The notes below the pieces were generated by a model that ran no database searches, was not told the origin of the DNA, and was given only the letters and a program-made list of their open reading frames with translations. A stretch of 64,000 nucleotides of DNA from Ferruginibacter paludis. GTDB taxonomy: Bacteria; Bacteroidota; Bacteroidia; Chitinophagales; Chitinophagaceae. This document shows positions 22,872 through 30,938 of the stretch, one piece after another (positions within the stretch are counted from its first letter, which is position 1; each line of letters opens with the position of its first letter). A program made the position numbers and the translations under genes. The stretch spans positions 1 to 64,000 of the forward strand of contig NZ_JAUFQJ010000002.1 in assembly GCF_030409685.1 (NCBI RefSeq), written 5' to 3'.

Positions 22872-24968
22872 ATGAAAACAAAAAATAAAATTGAAGTATC
22901 TGTAATTATTCCCAATTACAATTACGGCCATTATATAAAACAATGTATCAATAGTGTACTCGAATCAGAATTCCAGCATGATATGTTGGAAATAATAATT
23001 GTTGATGATGCGAGCACGGATGATTCGATAAATATAATAGAGGGCATTCAAAACAATGCCAAAGCTAAAATTCATCTCATAAAGCAAAGCATTAACCTGG
23101 GCTTGGCGAAAAGCAGGAATGCCGGAATAAAAAATGCATCGGGCAATTATTTGTTTTTTTTAGATTCAGATAATTATATTAGTAAGAGCTGTTTAAAAAT
23201 GCACTTTTATTTTTTATCTAAAAATGTTGAATATGCGGCCTGTTATGCACCAATTCAAAAATTTGAAGACCGGACCGCCAGAATACTAAATGTATTTTCC
23301 AACCAGGAGTATGATTATGATAAATTAATGTATGGTAATTACATTGATGCAATGTCAATGATAAAAAAAAGAGATTTAATAGACTTAGGCCTTTTTGATG
23401 AAGAGATGCCATACAGTGGGTGGGAAGATTATGAGCTTTGGTTAAGAATGGGGAGCAACAATAAAAAGGTGTATTTTATTGAGGGAAAACCTCTTTCCTA
23501 TTATCGAATCCATGACAATAGTATGATACGTAATTTGCAAAGTGAGAGTATCAATAAACTAGCCAGTTATATCAGCGAAAAATACACGTTAGAGGCTGCG
23601 AAAAAAAATGATGAGACACCTTACATAAAAATTCAATGTTTTTGGGCAGGCGCGGCTGGTATCTTTTTGGAGGAGTGGTCTGTTTTCCAGTTTGTACGGT
23701 TACAAGGTACCAGGAAGTCTTTTAAATTTGAATTAGGTTCGTTTGATGAAGGTGTAGAATTTATTCGCTTTGATTTAGGAGATGATATTGGCCTTATTAA
23801 TATTCACAGTATTGACATAAAGGGTGGTCTTCAAAATATAAAATGGTCATGGGATAAATGCTCTTTGCATGCTCAACAAAACCTTATTCTGGTAAAAAAT
23901 AAAGAGTTGTGGCCAGATAGTATTCTTCAAATATCCAGAGCCATTGACCCTGCGTTTACTTTAATGACCGGTAAAGCCGTTAAAGAATTGTCGTCATCGG
24001 GATTTTCGATCGAAATGTCTCTTTCGGGCCCGGATACTCATCAGCTCAATTTTTTAAATACACATACACAACCTTTAACGTGTTTTAGCGAAAGCGAATT
24101 TACTATATTGGAACAGCAAGTTTTCAGTTTGAATGTTGAAAAAAATACTTTGCTTAAAGAATTAGATATAAAAGATAAGCGTTCACAAAATTTAGATAAG
24201 GAGAATGCAGTGCTGTTTGAAAATAATAAATTACTTCAACAATTTAACAAGCAACTTAATGATGATAAAGTCAATTTGAATAATGATAAACTTTTGTTGA
24301 ATACGGACCTGCATCAAAAAAATGAATTGATAATTAAAGCGACGGGTAAAATAGAAGAACTTGAAAAGCAACTTATTGAAAAAGTCAATAACGAAGTGGC
24401 GCAAATGGATGCCCATAGAGTTGTAGCTCAGGAATACCACCAAAAATTTCAGGTACAAGAAAAATTATTTCAGAAAAAACAGGATGAACTTATAGACAAA
24501 ATTGGAATTGAACAAAAAAAGGTAACGGAATTAAATAATCAAATTGTAATTAATCAAATTAAGTTAAATGAGTTGCAGTTGATCTGCGCAATGAAAGAAG
24601 AAAAAAATAATGAGTTAATAAGTAAAAACAATAAGATAGAGAAAGAGCTTAACACTTTGGCGGATACCTTAAGTGAAAATTTAAAGCAAAAAAATGAATT
24701 AATTGCAGCTATCAGTTTGCACCTTTCATGTATAGAGCGGTTAGTTGAAGAAAAGAAAGAAGTAGCAGACAAGTATACTATTCTGCTTAACGAGATTCTA
24801 TCAGTTAAACTGGAAAAGCAGCAAACAGAAATGTACTTAACTGAGTCACACAAAAATAACCGGGATTATGAGCTGTTGATTAAGCGATTAGAAGAGGATA
24901 ACTTAAGATTTAAAAATCAAAAGCTAATCGCATTTATTAAAGGAAAAATAAATAATAAAAAGGGGTGA
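22872..24968 (+). CDS. Glycosyltransferase family 2 with beta-sandwich and long C-terminal coiled coil
   Basis: 698 residues in three parts. The GT2 domain (9-235) has SVIIPNYNYG, IIIVDDASTDD, DSD at 98-100 and the ED pair at 185-186 (SGWEDYELW). Residues about 255-395 form a strand-rich domain with EFIRFDLGDD...INIHSIDI, also found at the start of the next protein. Residues about 410-690 are an unbroken charged coiled coil, ending in a basic helix (LIAFIKGKINNKKG) that may bind the membrane. Coiled coils of this length act as a chain-length ruler in E. coli WbdD; the same role here is inference. The gene is strikingly A-rich. Confidence 0.87.
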   Translation: MKTKNKIEVSVIIPNYNYGHYIKQCINSVLESEFQHDMLEIIIVDDASTDDSINIIEGIQNNAKAKIHLIKQSINLGLAKSRNAGIKNASGNYLFFLDSDNYISKSCLKMHFYFLSKNVEYAACYAPIQKFEDRTARILNVFSNQEYDYDKLMYGNYIDAMSMIKKRDLIDLGLFDEEMPYSGWEDYELWLRMGSNNKKVYFIEGKPLSYYRIHDNSMIRNLQSESINKLASYISEKYTLEAAKKNDETPYIKIQCFWAGAAGIFLEEWSVFQFVRLQGTRKSFKFELGSFDEGVEFIRFDLGDDIGLINIHSIDIKGGLQNIKWSWDKCSLHAQQNLILVKNKELWPDSILQISRAIDPAFTLMTGKAVKELSSSGFSIEMSLSGPDTHQLNFLNTHTQPLTCFSESEFTILEQQVFSLNVEKNTLLKELDIKDKRSQNLDKENAVLFENNKLLQQFNKQLNDDKVNLNNDKLLLNTDLHQKNELIIKATGKIEELEKQLIEKVNNEVAQMDAHRVVAQEYHQKFQVQEKLFQKKQDELIDKIGIEQKKVTELNNQIVINQIKLNELQLICAMKEEKNNELISKNNKIEKELNTLADTLSENLKQKNELIAAISLHLSCIERLVEEKKEVADKYTILLNEILSVKLEKQQTEMYLTESHKNNRDYELLIKRLEEDNLRFKNQKLIAFIKGKINNKKG

Positions 24969-25151
24969 GTATCTTCAATTAAGTCATTTGCTTATTTTAA
25001 GATACATCATGAGTAATAAGATTTAGTATTGTTAAAAGCAGCATACTTAGAGTGCAAACAAAAAGACAAAGCAGCTCTGATTTATAGGCGGAAATTAGGA
25101 GTATTTACAATTCATAACGCTACTTATTAACAACAAAAGCGTATTTATATA

Positions 25152-27377
25152 ATGTCAGTTTACAGTTTAACTTTACTTCAAGATCTGGAAATAATAAATA
25201 CTTACGAAGGAAGTGTTCATTACCGTAATGAGGGCATCGACCCACATTTCCATGTTAATCTACCCAAGTCATTAAAAAAAGGTTGGTATGAAATAATCAT
25301 TCCGATAAAGTGTTTGAAAGGTGCTATTAGGGAGCCCAAGATTTATTTTAACCTCGGAGATGGGTATAATGAAAACTTCACAATTCCTATTCCTGAAATA
25401 AAAGAAGATAAAATAATTGCTGTTGTCGCCTTCCCCGGCGAAGTGAAAAGTATTCGGTTTGATCCAACAACTACACCATCTGAATTTTTAATTCAAGATA
25501 TTAAGATCTCCAAATTATCGCAGTTGAGGGCAGCAAGAAAACTGTTTTTAATGCTAAAAAGCAAAAATAAGCATAACACCATGCCATTTCTGTTTACCAC
25601 TTTAAAACGTAATGGGATAAGTGGCGTTAGAAAGGAATTTCGTGAAGCGAGCTACTTGCACGTATACCAGCATGGCAATGCTGACAACCAATCTTATGAA
25701 GAATGGCTTGCAAGTCAAATCGATGATTCCCGGTTAGCGGGCAAAAAAATGAAAGACACAACTGCTGCTTTTAGTTACAGCCCTCTGATTTCAATTGTTA
25801 TAACAACTTATAATACTCCGATAGGATGGCTTGATGAGTGCATATCTTCCGTGCTGAATCAAACTTATAGAAATTGGGAGCTGTGTATTTCCGATGATGC
25901 ATCTACCAGTTGGGCTGTTAGAGAATCATTAAGAAAATACGCCGAAAAGGATTCGAGGATTAATGTTACGTTCAGGAAAACCAATGGATACATTTCAACC
26001 TCTACTAATACCGCTTTAGAATTAGTTAAAGGAGAATGGGTAGCTTTCTTAGATCACGATGATACTTTAACAGAGAACGCGTTATTTGAAATGGTTAAGT
26101 ATCTTCAGAATTCAAATGATCTGGATGTTATATATTCGGATCAGGATAAAATAAATGTAGACGGCAGTTATTATCAGCCATTTTTTAAACCAGACTGGTC
26201 ACCTGTTTTTTTCTGTGGTGTTATGTATGTTGGACATCTGCTTTTCGTAAGATATTCTATAGGTAAAAAAGCGGGCTGGTTCGATTCAAAGTTTGACAAG
26301 GTGCAGGATTATGAATTTGTTCTCCGGGTTTCTGAAATTACTGATAAAATTGGACACATTCCCAAGGTATTATACCATTGGCGTGAAAGCATAGGTAGCA
26401 CAGCCCTGACTGGTGATGCTAAAGGCAAAATAGAAATGCTCCAGGAGCTTGCCGTCAACTGGCATTTTAAGAGACTCGGAATTCCTGGTTATGCCAGACA
26501 AAACAGATTTGCACATCGATTATCACTGTTGCCCTTTGAAAGACAACATTACCCTAAAGTTAGTATCATCATTCCGACAAAAAATTGTGCCCCGTTGTTA
26601 AAGAATTGTGTTGAAAGTATCTTAGAAAAAACAGCATATCCTAATTATGAAATTGTAATTATAGATACAGGTAGCAATGAAAGTGATGCTATCCACCTGT
26701 TGAATAAATTTAAAACAAATGAAAAAATCAACGTGTTAGATTATAAAGAAAAATTCAATTTTTCTAAGGTAAATAACTTTGGAGTTGGTCATGCGTCAGG
26801 TGATTATTATGTTTTTCTAAATAACGATACAGAAGTGATTGTTGAAGAATGGTTGAATAATTTGGTTTTTTTTGCGGATATCAAACAAGTAGGCGCTGTT
26901 GGTTCTCTGTTACTGTTTCCCAATAACGCGGTGCAACATGCAGGGATTGTTTTGGGTTTTAGGGAAACTGCCGATCATGTAATGAGAAATTTTCCTTCAG
27001 ACAGTGATGGATATTTTGGGTCACTTTCATGTACAAGAGAAGTGTCTGCAGTAACTGCAGCCTGTATTATGGTAAGGAAAGACATATTTCGACAGGTAAA
27101 CGGTTTTGAAGGAAGTTACGAGTCTGTATATCAGGATGTAGACTTATGTTTAAAAATCAGGAACAAAGGCTATACAATTATTTGTACGCCTGCTTCGGTT
27201 TTATTTCACCATGAGTCTATAAGCAGGGGCAACGACTATGATTTTATGGATAGAATGTTACTAAAAGATCAATGGGAATCAGTATTAAGGTCCGATCCAT
27301 ATTATAATCAAAATTTTAAGCTGAATATATATGGACAGGGGCAAACTGGTTATGAACCTAAATATAAAGTGGTATAA
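25152..27377 (+). CDS. Double-domain glycosyltransferase (two GT2 modules)
   Basis: 741 residues. Residues 1-125 are a strand-rich domain ending VKSIRFDPTTTPSEFLIQDI, akin to the middle part of the preceding protein. GT2 module A begins near 211 (SIVITTYNTPIGWLDECISS) with DHDD at 301-304. Module B begins near 468 (SIIIPTKNCAPLLKNCVESI) with NNDT near 557 and YQDVDLCLKIRNKGY. Two active sites in one chain suggest that it makes two alternating linkages, as in chain-extending polymerases. Its stop overlaps the next start (TAATG). Confidence 0.9.
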   Translation: MSVYSLTLLQDLEIINTYEGSVHYRNEGIDPHFHVNLPKSLKKGWYEIIIPIKCLKGAIREPKIYFNLGDGYNENFTIPIPEIKEDKIIAVVAFPGEVKSIRFDPTTTPSEFLIQDIKISKLSQLRAARKLFLMLKSKNKHNTMPFLFTTLKRNGISGVRKEFREASYLHVYQHGNADNQSYEEWLASQIDDSRLAGKKMKDTTAAFSYSPLISIVITTYNTPIGWLDECISSVLNQTYRNWELCISDDASTSWAVRESLRKYAEKDSRINVTFRKTNGYISTSTNTALELVKGEWVAFLDHDDTLTENALFEMVKYLQNSNDLDVIYSDQDKINVDGSYYQPFFKPDWSPVFFCGVMYVGHLLFVRYSIGKKAGWFDSKFDKVQDYEFVLRVSEITDKIGHIPKVLYHWRESIGSTALTGDAKGKIEMLQELAVNWHFKRLGIPGYARQNRFAHRLSLLPFERQHYPKVSIIIPTKNCAPLLKNCVESILEKTAYPNYEIVIIDTGSNESDAIHLLNKFKTNEKINVLDYKEKFNFSKVNNFGVGHASGDYYVFLNNDTEVIVEEWLNNLVFFADIKQVGAVGSLLLFPNNAVQHAGIVLGFRETADHVMRNFPSDSDGYFGSLSCTREVSAVTAACIMVRKDIFRQVNGFEGSYESVYQDVDLCLKIRNKGYTIICTPASVLFHHESISRGNDYDFMDRMLLKDQWESVLRSDPYYNQNFKLNIYGQGQTGYEPKYKVV

Positions 27378-28546
27378 TGAAGATAATATTTGTACTGTAT
27401 CACGATTTTAAAAGCAATAGCGCCCTTCATGTTTACCATTATGCAAATGCATTAGTGAAGATAGGTCACTCGGTTACAGTAGCTGTTCCGTTTGGAAAAG
27501 ACTCCTGTAAGGAAGTTGGATTGACTCCGTTATTTTCTATAGCTTTATTTGATGATTTACTATTCGGACAGAATGATGATATAGATATCATTCATGTATG
27601 GACACCGAGAGAAATAGTTCGTAAATTTTCTTTAAACCTTCGAGGCAGGTGCAGGAATGCCCAATTAATCATTCATTTAGAAGACAATGAAGAGTCGATA
27701 CTAAAACAAACGTTTGGCGTAAACAGGATTGAAGACATTCCCGATGACCAGCATATCCCGGGACATCTGTCACATCCGGTTTATTATAAAGAATTTCTTT
27801 CGGTATGCGATGGAGTTACAATTTTGATGGATACCCTTTCTGAATTTGTTCCTAAAAACATACAGCCTCAAATGATTTGGCCCATTATAGATGTGTCCAA
27901 ATTCAACTTGAATATTGACTCTTCAAAATTCAGCAAAAAATATAACATTGGTGAAGGGGATTTTGTCATCGCCTATATTGGAAACGTCCATCCTGCAAAT
28001 TATAAAGAAGTAAGAAGTTTGTACCTGGCCGTTGCCCTTGCTCACAGGCAAGGGATTCCCATTAAACTTTTGCGCACAGGTGTAGACCATTATGATTTTT
28101 TTGAAGATAGGTCCCGCTGGGATAGTACTCCTTTCGTTGAGTTAGGATTTGTCTCTTACGAAGAAATACCAATTATCCTCAATTTAGCTGATGCTTTGAT
28201 ACAGCCTGGTGAACCAAATAGTTTTAATGACTACAGACTACCTTCTAAAGTGCCTGAGTTTTTAATGACTGGAAAACCAGTGATCTTACCTCATACTAAT
28301 CTTGCAAAATACATGAAGGAAAATGTAGAAGCAATTTTTTTAAAAAAGGGAGATGCTTTGGAAATCCTTTCAAAGATAAGACTGTTACTTTCTGAACGGG
28401 AATCTGGAAAAGCCATTGGTAAAAATGGGTTAAATTTTGCAAAGAAAAATTTTGATGAAAAAGAAAATGCTTTAAAACTATCTGATTATTATCAGGCACT
28501 AATAACTAATAAACTAAAACAAGATGAACTATCAAAAACTGCTTGA
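27377..28546 (+). CDS. Glycosyltransferase family 4
   Basis: 389 residues, GT-B type. KIIFVLYHDFKSNSALHVYHY and an HVWTPREIVRKF segment form the first domain; VIAYIGNVHPANYKEV, ADALIQPGEPNSFNDYRLPS and KVPEFLMTGKPVILP form the donor domain with the usual glutamate region replaced by EPNSFNDYRLPSKVPEF. One base overlaps the upstream gene and 23 bp the downstream methyltransferase gene, so the three are tightly coupled. A C-terminal extension is helical. Sugar specificity is unknown. Confidence 0.85.
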   Translation: MKIIFVLYHDFKSNSALHVYHYANALVKIGHSVTVAVPFGKDSCKEVGLTPLFSIALFDDLLFGQNDDIDIIHVWTPREIVRKFSLNLRGRCRNAQLIIHLEDNEESILKQTFGVNRIEDIPDDQHIPGHLSHPVYYKEFLSVCDGVTILMDTLSEFVPKNIQPQMIWPIIDVSKFNLNIDSSKFSKKYNIGEGDFVIAYIGNVHPANYKEVRSLYLAVALAHRQGIPIKLLRTGVDHYDFFEDRSRWDSTPFVELGFVSYEEIPIILNLADALIQPGEPNSFNDYRLPSKVPEFLMTGKPVILPHTNLAKYMKENVEAIFLKKGDALEILSKIRLLLSERESGKAIGKNGLNFAKKNFDEKENALKLSDYYQALITNKLKQDELSKTA

Positions 28547-29261
28547 TTTATACAAAGGCAACTATGCCTGTAAAGAGGTTAGTTATGGCACGGTCAGAGA
28601 TTTTGCAGACAGCAGAAATAATTTACCGGAAATGTGTGGTTTAAATGGGGATCTGAAAAATATTCAAAGGGCGTGGATGGTTAAAGCTATCCTGGGGAAT
28701 GTGCCGATTGGTTCAAATATTATGGAGATAGGTGCAGGGGAGCCTATAGTAGCAAATATACTGACAAACCTTGGGTATAATGTTACCATAATCGATCCGT
28801 ATGATGGTAGCGGAAACGGTCCTACTCAGTTTGATGAGTATAAACAAAAATATCCAAGAGTAAAAATTGTGAGAAGATATTTTGATGAAAATCTTCCTAT
28901 GCTCTCTAAAAATTCATTCGATGCTATTTATTCAATAAGCGTTTTAGAACATGTACCCGCAGAAAAAGCTACTCAATTAGCTAAAGCAACAAAAGTTTTT
29001 TTAAAAAATGGCGGGAACAATATTCATGCTATTGATCATGTATTTATGGGCGAGGGGAAGGAATTTCATGAAGCTCAACTTGATAATTATTTTAAGGGCT
29101 TTGAAATACAGGAAGTTTATACAGTAGTTTTAAACAAATTAAAAGATGATGTTGAAACTTATTTTATGAGTGCAGAAGGACATCTTTTTTGGATGGGGAA
29201 TACGGAGTATAACAATTTTCCTTTTCGAAAAGTAGTTTCAATTAATTTGAATATTTCATAA
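28524..29261 (+). CDS. Class I SAM-dependent methyltransferase
   Basis: 245 residues. SAM motif I is IMEIGAGEPIVANIL, followed by acidic VTIIDPYDGSG and by FDAIYSISVLEHVPAEKA (motifs II and III), as in small-molecule and sugar methyltransferases. It starts inside the last 23 bp of the preceding glycosyltransferase gene. In exported polysaccharides a methyl group can end chain growth (E. coli WbdD type), so with the coiled-coil glycosyltransferase nearby it could modify or cap the glycan. That function is inferred from context only. Confidence 0.85.
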   Translation: MNYQKLLDLYKGNYACKEVSYGTVRDFADSRNNLPEMCGLNGDLKNIQRAWMVKAILGNVPIGSNIMEIGAGEPIVANILTNLGYNVTIIDPYDGSGNGPTQFDEYKQKYPRVKIVRRYFDENLPMLSKNSFDAIYSISVLEHVPAEKATQLAKATKVFLKNGGNNIHAIDHVFMGEGKEFHEAQLDNYFKGFEIQEVYTVVLNKLKDDVETYFMSAEGHLFWMGNTEYNNFPFRKVVSINLNIS

Positions 29262-29325
29262 AAATAATCGGAAACTAATATTGTAAAAATTTATTGCACA
29301 TTTTGATCAAGTTAATATATTTATT

Positions 29326-30048
29326 TTGGCAAACTTAGCAATCCTTACACATTTATACTATGAAGATTCATACGATGAGTTAAAAAGCTATTTTTTAAAT
29401 TTTGAAAAATTAAACAGCACCCTTCTGTTTAGCGTGAGTCGCCATCAAAAAAGTAAAATAATCAGTGATAGAATAAAGCAAGATTTCCCACGTAGTTATA
29501 TCATTGAAACTACCAATATTGGAAAGGATGTGGGCGGAAAATTAGCCCTGATAGATTTAAGCATAAATCTAAATATTACAGTGGATTATTTCATTTTACT
29601 TCATGACAAACGAAGTCCTCATACAAGCCTGGGACAATTATGGAGGGAAAAATTATTTCGTGTAATTGAGCCGGACAATATTCTTAAAATAAGCAAGTTA
29701 TTCGAAAAGAAAAAAAGAATAGGAATTATTGCCGCTTCAGAATTTGTAACTAATGAGTATAATCAAAGAGATGACAATTTTGGTTGTAATAGTAATCGAA
29801 TTCTCAAAAAGCTAATTTCTGAATACGGGTTCAACCATATTAAATATGATTTTGTAGGGGGGACAATGTTTTGGGTTCGTAGTGAGATAATTGTTTCTTT
29901 TTTTAAAAAATATAACGCTTTGAAAATACGAGCCACGCTTGAAAGAGGAAATGTACTGGACAACGAATTTGGAACTAACACCCATGCCTGGGAAAGAATG
30001 CTGAGCTGGATTGCCGGGAGCCAGGGATATTATATACAGGGCATATGA
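29326..30048 (+). CDS. Rhamnan synthesis protein F (RgpF)-like protein
   Basis: 240 residues. The family signature is visible: NIGKDVGGKLALI, FILLHDKRSPHT and a later FVGGTMFWVRSEII. RgpF-type domains occur in polysaccharide-synthesis loci of streptococci and Gram-negatives and are thought to add side groups or sugars. The start is TTG at 29326. The stop overlaps the next ATG (ATGATG at 30045). It is shorter than full RgpF (about 580), having just the core domain. Confidence 0.8.
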   Translation: MANLAILTHLYYEDSYDELKSYFLNFEKLNSTLLFSVSRHQKSKIISDRIKQDFPRSYIIETTNIGKDVGGKLALIDLSINLNITVDYFILLHDKRSPHTSLGQLWREKLFRVIEPDNILKISKLFEKKKRIGIIAASEFVTNEYNQRDDNFGCNSNRILKKLISEYGFNHIKYDFVGGTMFWVRSEIIVSFFKKYNALKIRATLERGNVLDNEFGTNTHAWERMLSWIAGSQGYYIQGI

Positions 30049-30938
30049 TGAATACTATTTTCATAATTACAAACGATTATTCATTACTCGATACAGGCAT
30101 TGACATTGATAATATGATCATTTCATTTGTTATTGATAGTGTTGCAACCATTGAAAAATTAACTCTAAAGGCGTTACACAACTCCATTCTGTTCGAAAAT
30201 AAAAACATATACTTTTCGCTCCACTTTGATGTTCCGGATAATAATCTTGATTCATTTGTTGAAACAATACAAAGACAGGAGAATATGTTCATGCAGTTAT
30301 TTTTTCATCCTAAGTACTTTAATGTTGCTGAACGACCTGTAGTGAGTTTAGAAAGGAAAAGCTGGACAACCTCGCCTCTGGAAAAAATAATTTTAAGTTT
30401 AGATGAACAAGCCGTTGATCAGGGATTTAACGGCATTCGGCCTGTTTTTTTTGCCGGAGAGGATTTACTACCCGGAGGTGAAGGGAATTTAATTTATAAT
30501 GGAGATGTCAGCTTGCAGGATTTTGTAAACACGTACTACGACTTATTAAGTAAGCGTTACTACGCCTCAAAATACATCGGGATTAAATCAAAGGATTTTA
30601 TACAGCTTACAAATGCTTTATCTGATACAGAAACTAATTTATTTAAAGAGAATCCAGATCTTTTCAATCATTTAAATCAATTTTGCCAATTAAAAAATGC
30701 ACTGGTTTACCTCAACGAAAATATACAGGTAGCAAAGGAAGATTTAGCAAATCAAAAAGCTTATTTAAAAATATTTAAAGATCAGGATGAATCGCTTAAT
30801 ATAAATGAATTTTACCGAAATGAGTATGAAATACTGCCTTTATGGTATAAGCAGCTGGGACATTTGATAAAAGTAATGATGGGTAAACGAACATGGCGTT
30901 CACTTTTTAATAATAACGTAAAGAAATATAAAAATTGA
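30045..30938 (+). CDS. Uncharacterised glycan-locus protein, weakly WbsX/GH99-like
   Basis: 297 residues, no firm family. The run QLFFHPKYFNVAERPVVSLE resembles the FxxPxYxxVxGRPVxxIY segment of WbsX (GH99-like) proteins found in O-antigen loci, but the usual catalytic context is not evident. The C-terminus is helical and basic (LIKVMMGKRTWRSLFNNNVK), like other tails in this locus. The first codon is ATG at 30045 or 30048. The stop overlaps the next start by 4 bp (TTGA). It is probably needed for the same glycan, perhaps as a trimmer or transferase. Confidence 0.6.
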   Translation: MMNTIFIITNDYSLLDTGIDIDNMIISFVIDSVATIEKLTLKALHNSILFENKNIYFSLHFDVPDNNLDSFVETIQRQENMFMQLFFHPKYFNVAERPVVSLERKSWTTSPLEKIILSLDEQAVDQGFNGIRPVFFAGEDLLPGGEGNLIYNGDVSLQDFVNTYYDLLSKRYYASKYIGIKSKDFIQLTNALSDTETNLFKENPDLFNHLNQFCQLKNALVYLNENIQVAKEDLANQKAYLKIFKDQDESLNINEFYRNEYEILPLWYKQLGHLIKVMMGKRTWRSLFNNNVKKYKN

